From: an uncultured Lachnospiraceae bacterium
Lineage (GTDB): Bacteria; Bacillota; Clostridia; Lachnospirales; Lachnospiraceae
Assembly: GCA_910577445.1 (NCBI GenBank)
Contig: CAJTMZ010000013.1
Coordinates: 31,307 to 51,430 of the forward strand
Reading direction: 5' to 3'
Length of the DNA: 20,124 nt
A model generated the notes under the pieces. The model did not search any database, had not been told where the DNA came from, and saw nothing but the letters and a program-made list of their open reading frames with translations. The first letter of the stretch is position 1. The number at the start of each line of letters is the position of its first letter. Below are positions 14,858-20,124 of this stretch, piece by piece. Both the position numbers and the translations under genes were made by a program.

Positions 14858-15730
14858 CTAATATACCTCCTTCCTGTTGGCAGTCCGCGTAATGGCAATC
14901 GAAACCGCAAGCGTAAGCAGGGCAAGAAGCGATGCTACCGTTGAACCCATCGCGTAATTACCGGAGGAAAATTCGGAGAAGACAACCGTATTCATCACGT
15001 CAGTGGCATATCCTGGCCCGCCGTTGGTCAGAACGTACACAATGTCAAAGACCCGCAGCCCGTAAGAAATGCTGAGCACAATATTGACTGTTATGGTCGG
15101 TAAAAGAAAGGGAATCATCACATTTCCCACCTTTGCCCAAAAACCTGCTCCATCTATCTCAGCCGCCTCATAGTATTCCTTCGGAATAGCCTGCAGTCCC
15201 GCGATGAAAATAACCATGCCGTACCCCACTCCTTTCCACACGTCAACGCAGATAATCGTGCCAAAAGCCGTGTCGATACTGCCAAGCCAGTCCCTTGTCA
15301 GAGCTTCAAGTCCAATGGCTCTTAAAAAAATATTTAAAAACCCGGTGCTTGGATGGAGCATCGCCTTAAATACCAGCCCCACCACCAGCATGGACATCAC
15401 CTGAGGGGCAAAGGCGATTGCCCGGTGCAGGTTTGCCAGCTTTATTTTTTCGGTAAACAGTATGGCGAGGGCAAGAGCGAGGACTGTTTTGACAAATGTG
15501 GATATCACAGTAAAGGCAAGAGTGTTTTTGATAAACAGAAGATAATTGGAATTTCCGGAAAATACCTTCTGAAAATTTTTAAGTCCCACAAAATTGACGT
15601 TATCATCATAACGGTTCCAGTCCGTAAAGGAATAAAATATACCCATCATGGACGGAATCAGAAACAGCATCAGAAACAGCAAAACGGCTCCTGTCATAAA
15701 GTACCACGGGTATATTTTTTTCTCGTTCAT
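14858..15730 (-). CDS. Sugar ABC transporter permease, MalF/UgpA type (fucosidase locus)
   Basis: The 290-residue permease begins MNEKKIYPWYFMTGAVLLFL and has about six hydrophobic segments. Its EAA loop reads YYEAAEIDGAGFWAKVGNVM. An upstream ATG at 15775 lies inside a hairpin in the gap after the binding-protein gene and adds 15 non-hydrophobic residues. I chose 15730 because AGGAGG is 6 nt upstream. It pairs with the 14031-14855 permease. Confidence 0.92.
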   Translation of the reverse strand: MNEKKIYPWYFMTGAVLLFLMLFLIPSMMGIFYSFTDWNRYDDNVNFVGLKNFQKVFSGNSNYLLFIKNTLAFTVISTFVKTVLALALAILFTEKIKLANLHRAIAFAPQVMSMLVVGLVFKAMLHPSTGFLNIFLRAIGLEALTRDWLGSIDTAFGTIICVDVWKGVGYGMVIFIAGLQAIPKEYYEAAEIDGAGFWAKVGNVMIPFLLPTITVNIVLSISYGLRVFDIVYVLTNGGPGYATDVMNTVVFSEFSSGNYAMGSTVASLLALLTLAVSIAITRTANRKEVY

Positions 15731-15752
15731 AAACTTCCTCCTTTTTGTTACA

Positions 15753-15804
15753 GAAAATCCACAGCATGAAATCATTTATCTACGAATTTCATCTGTGGAT
15801 TTTC
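15753..15804 (-). other. Stable hairpin between binding-protein and permease genes
   Basis: GAAAATCCACAG (15753-15764) pairs perfectly with CTGTGGATTTTC (15793-15804). After a one-nt bulge, ATGAAAT (15766-15772) pairs with ATTTCAT (15786-15792). The stem totals 19 bp with a 13-nt loop. It begins 14 nt after the binding-protein stop codon. On the minus strand the stem ends ATTTTCTGTAAC, so read-through is likely. It probably protects the binding-protein mRNA or partly terminates, giving more binding protein than permease. Confidence 0.7.
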
Positions 15805-15818
15805 ATAGCCTGTACTAT

Positions 15819-17201
15819 TTATTTCCAGTTTTCGTCTCCCATGAGAAGGGCCTGTTCATCTCTTCTGTCGGAAATGCTCTGAAGCACTTCCTCCGGGGTC
15901 ATTGCATCGGCAAACATGGCCGCAATGTCCTTGCCGGTATCCATCCAATTAGCACCAACATATTTTACTGCTGCCTGCATTACCGTTCCGCTTGAGATGG
16001 AGTCCAGATAGTCCACATAGGACTGGGGATACTGGGGCGCTATTTCCGGCCAGCAAAGCGCGATGCACTCCGGGTCGCCCTCAAGCCGCTGCTGCAGCAC
16101 TTCGGGAGTAGCCAGATAGCGGAAAAATTCCTTTGCTTCCTCCGCGTACTCGCTTGTGGCACTGATAAAATATGCGTTACTCGCCGGATTAGTTCCGATA
16201 CACTGCGCGTCTGCCCAGGGCATGGTAAAGATTCCGATTTTCCCTTCCATTTCAGGATACTGCTCCGCCAGAGACTGTTCCCAGCCAAAGCCTTCAAGCG
16301 TCATGGCGTAGGTTCCGTCTGCAATGGCCTTATAGTCCCCTGATGTGCTGTTGGACATGAAATCTTCTCCATAAAAACCCGACTGCTGAAATTCCTTTAA
16401 CTGCTGAAGAACCGTAAGAGCCTCTGGTATATCGGTCAATTTCATTTCGTTATTATTTAATTTGTCATATAAACCTTCATGTAATTGATTATAATATCCT
16501 CCCAGCTCATAAAACGGGAGCTGCTGATGCCAGCCGTCCTGTACAGCCTCATAAATAGGGATAATTCCCGCATCCTTTATGGTCTGACAGACATGCTTAA
16601 ACTCTTCATAATTCGTCGGCGCAGTCAGTCCGAGATTTTCAAAGATTTCTTTGTTATAATAATACCAGTAAATTTTATAACCTGGGAAAGTAATAGCATA
16701 TACATCCTCTCCAACAGATACCGCCGGAATTACTGACGGGTCTATTCTGCTGACCCACTCCTCGTCTGTCAGCGGAATACAGTTTAATGTGGGTTTCAAT
16801 TGGTCCTCAAGCGCAACCGGGTCTGAATCGCTGCAGAAGATGTCGGGCGCTTCACCCGCGCTGATTTTGGTTGTCAGCACGTCCTTCCACTGTGCATCCG
16901 GCGTAATCTGGAAATCAATTCGCACACCGGTCTTTTCCTCATATTCCTCCGCAATCTGCTGCACGATTCCGCTGCTGGGAAGCCCGGACTGATGCGAGCC
17001 AAAGGTAAGCGTTATATTCTTCTTTTTTGTATCTTCCTCTCCTGTATCCTGCGCCGCAGTATCTTCCGCCTCCGCGTTTTTTGTACCCGCACTATCCGCA
17101 CCTGCCGCCTCTTTTTCTCCCCCCGATGCACCGCACCCGGCAGAAGCGCACGCAATGCCGATTAGCAGTGTTGTCAGGACAAGCGCTGTTTTCCTTCTCA
17201 T
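15819..17201 (-). CDS. Sugar ABC transporter binding lipoprotein (fucosidase locus)
   Basis: The 460-residue CUT1-type binding protein has a lipoprotein signal, MRRKTALVLTTLLIGIACAS then AG-C23. An Ala/Glu/Asp/Thr-rich linker runs to about residue 60 and the binding fold starts at NITLTFGSHQSG. DGTYAMTLEGFGW and EEAKEFFRYLATPEV are typical of the family. AAGGAGG precedes the ATG. It is first in the second sugar operon and divergent from the sensor kinase gene. The presumed ligand is a fucosylated oligosaccharide, inferred only from the fucosidase at the operon's end. The protein differs clearly from the binding protein at 7350-8780, so the two loci are not a recent duplication. Confidence 0.93.
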   Translation of the reverse strand: MRRKTALVLTTLLIGIACASAGCGASGGEKEAAGADSAGTKNAEAEDTAAQDTGEEDTKKKNITLTFGSHQSGLPSSGIVQQIAEEYEEKTGVRIDFQITPDAQWKDVLTTKISAGEAPDIFCSDSDPVALEDQLKPTLNCIPLTDEEWVSRIDPSVIPAVSVGEDVYAITFPGYKIYWYYYNKEIFENLGLTAPTNYEEFKHVCQTIKDAGIIPIYEAVQDGWHQQLPFYELGGYYNQLHEGLYDKLNNNEMKLTDIPEALTVLQQLKEFQQSGFYGEDFMSNSTSGDYKAIADGTYAMTLEGFGWEQSLAEQYPEMEGKIGIFTMPWADAQCIGTNPASNAYFISATSEYAEEAKEFFRYLATPEVLQQRLEGDPECIALCWPEIAPQYPQSYVDYLDSISSGTVMQAAVKYVGANWMDTGKDIAAMFADAMTPEEVLQSISDRRDEQALLMGDENWK

Positions 17202-17220
17202 CTTTATTCCTCCTTCTCAA

Positions 17221-17248
17221 TTGACAAACCACACAAAATGCATATAAT
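17221..17248 (+). promoter_or_regulatory. Consensus sigma-A promoter facing the kinase gene
   Basis: TTGACA (17221-17226) and TATAAT (17243-17248) both match consensus exactly, with a 16-nt spacer. Transcription would start near 17255, about 150 nt upstream of the kinase ATG. The -35 box lies only 20 nt from the binding-protein ATG, inside that gene's leader, so transcription from this promoter would run against the divergent operon promoter. Confidence 0.55.
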
Positions 17249-17255
17249 TTAAATT

Positions 17256-17344
17256 AGTATATTTTTCACAATTTAAGCTCTCGAGTGCTATGATTTCATC
17301 ATACATTGGTAAAGCTGATAAATAAATGGACAAACATTGCCAAT
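17256..17344 (-). promoter_or_regulatory. Possible control region of the fucosidase operon
   Basis: On the minus strand TATACT (17256-17261) is a fair -10 box about 55 nt before the ATG, with no good -35 box, as expected for an activator-dependent promoter. Upstream lie an inverted repeat TATGAT-TTC-ATCATA (17289-17303) and two inverted half-sites, ATTGGTAA (17305-17312) and TTGCCAAT (17337-17344), that match at 7 of 8 bases. These are candidate sites for the AraC-type regulator at 19360-20115. Confidence 0.35.
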
Positions 17345-17405
17345 ATTTTGCACAATTCGAAACAAATCCAAAATATTATTTATTTATCGGCCGTCAGGAG
17401 GGCTT

Positions 17406-19289
17406 ATGCATATCATAAAATCAAAAACTCTTAGAATGAGGCTGTTTTACAGTTATTCTCTGCTCTTCATTTTAATGTGGTCTGTTTTTGCCGCCTTTAT
17501 TTATCTGTATTTCTATTCCCAGATAAAGCAGCAGGTAATCGCCCGGCAAAAGCAGGCATGTTTTACTGTGGAAAAAGCCCTGCTGAATAAAATCAATATC
17601 AGCGATTCCCTGGCAATGAATATCCTGTACTCCAATCTGGTTCGAAACAGCTTTGAAAAACAAATAGACCTGCATAACCCTGAGTCGGCAGACTATTTAA
17701 ACGACGGCAGTCTGCTTTATTTAAACGCGTCCGAATGCTCCGATATCCTTTCCAATATTGTGGGTATGAGCAATGACATCGCACAGGTAAATCTGTACGA
17801 TTTGTCCGGAAACATGATTGGGTACGGGCTGTATAACGGTATGATAACCGGAGATTTCTGCGAATCGGGCTGGCTTGCGGCTACCAGAACGCTAAACGGC
17901 CATAAATACATCAGCGCGCCCCATCAGATGAACTGGATTCATGCCGGGAATGTCCGTCCCGATGAGCAGTATGTTTCCCTGACACGTGCATACAAAAACC
18001 GCTCCTATGAGCTAATCGGATATGTGGAAGTGATGCAGAGCTGCCATGATTTTTTTGATTATGTGGACGAAATTCTCGTCAGCGAACCTGATATCTCTAT
18101 TTATATCTTTAACAGCGACAACGACTGTATTTATCCCTATACCCCGGAGGGCGGCGCAGAGGGCGCGGCTTATGAGACGTTTCTGCCCTCCCAAAACCTG
18201 ACCTCCCAGCCCCGCACTTTCAAGACGGATATCCAAAAAGAAGCGATACTCCTCACCACATATTCCGTGCCGTCAGAAAATGTGACGATTCTGCTTTCAC
18301 AGCCGGAAAGCATTATATACGACACCTTAGGCGGGTTCAACAAATTTTTCTCCGTTCTTGCGGCCGCCTTTCTGGCTCTGATATTATTGCTTTCCTTTGT
18401 TCTGTCCGATAAAGTCACAAAGCCGCTCCTTGATTTGCGCTCCGCCATACAGAAGGTAGACCTTCCAAGCCTTTCCATCAAGGGGACGGCGGTATCCATC
18501 GAAGATAAAAATAATCTGGAGGAAATATCGGACGTTATAAAAGCCTTCAACACCATGTATGAAACCTTAAGCCGCACGGTAAACGAACTTCTTTTTGCCA
18601 AAAGCGAAGAAATCAATTCCAAAATCCTTGCCGTACAGGCGCAGATGAACCCGCACTTTCTGTACAATAACCTGACCAATATTTCAATCATGGCCGAGGA
18701 AAATATGAATCCTCAGATTATCAAAACCTGTCAGGATATTACGTTTATGCTGCGCTACATTGCCGTGCAGAACAGCAGCGGCGTTCTCCTCTCTCAGGAA
18801 ACGGATTATACAAAGCGGTATCTGAACTGCATGAAAATACGCTATGAAGACGATTTAGATGTCCGGACCAGCATCCCGCCATCCATGCTGGATATTGTAG
18901 TCCCGAAGCTTATCCTGCAGCCTCTGGTGGAAAATTCCATCAAATACGGGCTGCCCGATTCCCCTCCATGGACGATTTCCATTTACGGGGAAAACACGGA
19001 TTCACACTGGAAAATAACGGTATGCGATAACGGAAAGGGCTTCTCCCGGGATACGCTGAATAATTTGCACAATGAAATGAAAAAATTTGATAAAACGGCT
19101 CAAATCCCCCCGCTTACCCTAAGCGGTATGGGCCTTTTGAATATTTATATCCGTATCAAGCTGCTTTATAAAGAAAAAGCTGTTTTCGAAATAAAAAACC
19201 TTCCTTCGGGAGGCGCCAGCGTCACACTTGGCTGCAGCCGGCGGCAAACCCCTGACGCGGAAACGATGAACACAAAGGACGGCGCATGA
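17406..19289 (+). CDS. YesM-type membrane sensor histidine kinase
   Basis: The 627-residue kinase has a first membrane segment at about 12-37, an extracellular sensor region of roughly 275 residues (Cache-like by position and length) and a second membrane segment at about 314-334. A HAMP-like linker begins at SDKVTKPLLDLR. The His_kinase domain carries H417 in QMNPHFLYN. The ATPase domain shows an N-box LVENSIKYG (N510), DNGKGF at 541-546 and GMGLLN at 574-579. I chose 17406 because AGGAGGG lies just upstream; an earlier ATG at 17337 has no ribosome site. It is divergent from the fucosidase operon and 70 nt before its response regulator, so it probably senses the glycan, or the binding protein carrying it, outside the cell. 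Confidence 0.93.
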   Translation: MHIIKSKTLRMRLFYSYSLLFILMWSVFAAFIYLYFYSQIKQQVIARQKQACFTVEKALLNKINISDSLAMNILYSNLVRNSFEKQIDLHNPESADYLNDGSLLYLNASECSDILSNIVGMSNDIAQVNLYDLSGNMIGYGLYNGMITGDFCESGWLAATRTLNGHKYISAPHQMNWIHAGNVRPDEQYVSLTRAYKNRSYELIGYVEVMQSCHDFFDYVDEILVSEPDISIYIFNSDNDCIYPYTPEGGAEGAAYETFLPSQNLTSQPRTFKTDIQKEAILLTTYSVPSENVTILLSQPESIIYDTLGGFNKFFSVLAAAFLALILLLSFVLSDKVTKPLLDLRSAIQKVDLPSLSIKGTAVSIEDKNNLEEISDVIKAFNTMYETLSRTVNELLFAKSEEINSKILAVQAQMNPHFLYNNLTNISIMAEENMNPQIIKTCQDITFMLRYIAVQNSSGVLLSQETDYTKRYLNCMKIRYEDDLDVRTSIPPSMLDIVVPKLILQPLVENSIKYGLPDSPPWTISIYGENTDSHWKITVCDNGKGFSRDTLNNLHNEMKKFDKTAQIPPLTLSGMGLLNIYIRIKLLYKEKAVFEIKNLPSGGASVTLGCSRRQTPDAETMNTKDGA

Positions 19290-19359
19290 GAATCCGCAGA
19301 TAGTCCGCGGCTGGACGCGCCGATGAACAAACCAGTTTTCAACTAAGGAGGCACACAAT

Positions 19360-20115
19360 ATGAAATATACATGTCTGGTAGTGGAGGATGAAATACTTCT
19401 CCGGCAGAATCTCTGTAAAAAACTCGGTCAGTACCAATCTCTTTTCGAAGTGATTGGAAATGCCAAAAACGGCGGACAGGCGCTTGAACTGATAGAAAGC
19501 ACCGGTATTGTTCCCTCTTTGGTCATTACGGATATCCAGATGCCCGGAATGGACGGCCTTGCACTGGCGGAGCATTTGTCCGTGCATTATCCCCAGACCA
19601 AAATATTGATTTTAAGCGGCTACAATGATTTCAGATATGCCCAGAGGGCCATCCGGTATAACGTCTGCGATTACCTGCTAAAGCCCGTTTCCGACGACGT
19701 ACTTTACGAAGTTCTGCTGAATATAAAATCAAGGCTTGATTCCCGGCCAAAGCCGCCGGAAAACCGGCAAACGGCCAAAACGCCTGAATCCCCTAAGGAA
19801 ATTGTGGAGGCCATCCGGACATATATTCTCACACACTATACGGAGGAAATTTCTTTGGAAGAGCTGGCGGCACAGTTTCAGTTTTCGTCGGCTTATCTTC
19901 GCAGGATTTTCAAGCAATTTACCCAGTATACGCCGTCGCAATATCTGACGCACCTGCGGATTGACGAGGCCAAACGTCTGCTTCTCACAAATCCTGAAAT
20001 GAATATCAGCGCCATTGGCAGGCTGGTCGGTTATCAGGACCAGTATTACTTCAGCCGGATTTTTAAAAAGTGTACCGGTATGTACCCTACGGAATATCGG
20101 GGAACGGAGAAATGA
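19360..20115 (+). CDS. Response regulator with AraC-type DNA-binding domain
   Basis: The 251-residue protein has a receiver domain (about 1-125) with acidic E9/D10, phospho-acceptor D58 in VITDIQMPGMDG, S86 in LILSGYND and K108 in YLLKPVSDD. A Pro/Lys-rich linker leads to two helix-turn-helix motifs of the AraC family (about 150-251), including SLEELAAQFQFSSAYLRRIF and ISAIGRLVGYQDQYYFSRIF. It is shorter than many YesN proteins (about 350-530 residues) because the middle region is short. AGGAGG lies about 9 nt before the ATG. It is the partner of the kinase at 17406-19289 and the best candidate activator of the 12559-17201 operon. Confidence 0.94.
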   Translation: MKYTCLVVEDEILLRQNLCKKLGQYQSLFEVIGNAKNGGQALELIESTGIVPSLVITDIQMPGMDGLALAEHLSVHYPQTKILILSGYNDFRYAQRAIRYNVCDYLLKPVSDDVLYEVLLNIKSRLDSRPKPPENRQTAKTPESPKEIVEAIRTYILTHYTEEISLEELAAQFQFSSAYLRRIFKQFTQYTPSQYLTHLRIDEAKRLLLTNPEMNISAIGRLVGYQDQYYFSRIFKKCTGMYPTEYRGTEK

Positions 20116-20124
20116 AGGAAAAAG
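20112..20124 (+). CDS. Possible start of the next gene (partial)
   Basis: An ATG at 20112 overlaps the TGA of the response regulator in an ATGA arrangement and reads M-K-E-K to the edge. A weak GGAG precedes it. Such overlaps are typical of coupled genes, but only four codons are visible, so this is tentative. Confidence 0.3.

Overview
The window looks like a chromosomal segment of a gut-type Clostridia, most probably a Lachnospiraceae. The signs are strong AGGAGG ribosome sites, moderate GC, lipoprotein sugar-binding proteins with Gly/Ser/Asp-rich linkers, ABC sugar importers without their own ATPase, and a YesM/AraC-type two-component pair. The taxonomic call is inference; no rRNA or marker tree was available.

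Layout. Left edge, minus strand: a truncated DUF368 membrane protein (1-641) behind a stand-alone histidinol-phosphate aminotransferase, hisC (662-1714). The hisC leader carries a 30-bp direct repeat around two hairpins. Next, minus strand, is a five-gene sugar operon: lipoprotein binding protein (7350-8780), two permeases (6340-7185, 5502-6338), a cytoplasmic GH31 glycosidase of the alpha-xylosidase (YicI) type (3070-5382) and a LacI-family repressor (2012-3052). Its promoter region holds a LacI-type palindrome and an overlapping cre-like site. The operon is punctuated by structured gaps and ends in a hairpin terminator. A divergent pair follows: a family-2 glycosyltransferase with a helical-repeat tail (minus, 9002-10021) and a 632-residue polytopic GT-C/DUF6020-like membrane protein (plus, 10222-12120), probably for surface glycan work. 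On the right is a second sugar locus: binding protein (15819-17201), two permeases (14858-15730, 14031-14855) and a cytoplasmic GH29 alpha-L-fucosidase (12559-13992), all minus. It is divergent from a membrane sensor kinase (17406-19289) and its AraC-type response regulator (19360-20115). A further gene seems to start with an ATGA overlap at the right edge.

How it works together. Each sugar locus imports an oligosaccharide intact and cleaves it inside the cell, since neither glycosidase has a signal peptide. One is controlled by a cytoplasmic repressor and probably CcpA, the other by an extracellular-sensing two-component system. Both must borrow an ATPase of the MsmX/MsmK type encoded elsewhere.

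Most unusual feature. The 438-bp convergent gap 12121-12558 contains two copies of a large (~150 nt) multi-part hairpin, in opposite orientation. Each lies about 25-40 nt downstream of a stop codon and in the same orientation as the gene it follows. The copies differ in sequence at several paired positions, but the pairing is kept (compensatory changes), while loops and bulges are conserved. This looks like a structured 3'-end RNA element or a palindromic repeat family that I do not recognise by name.
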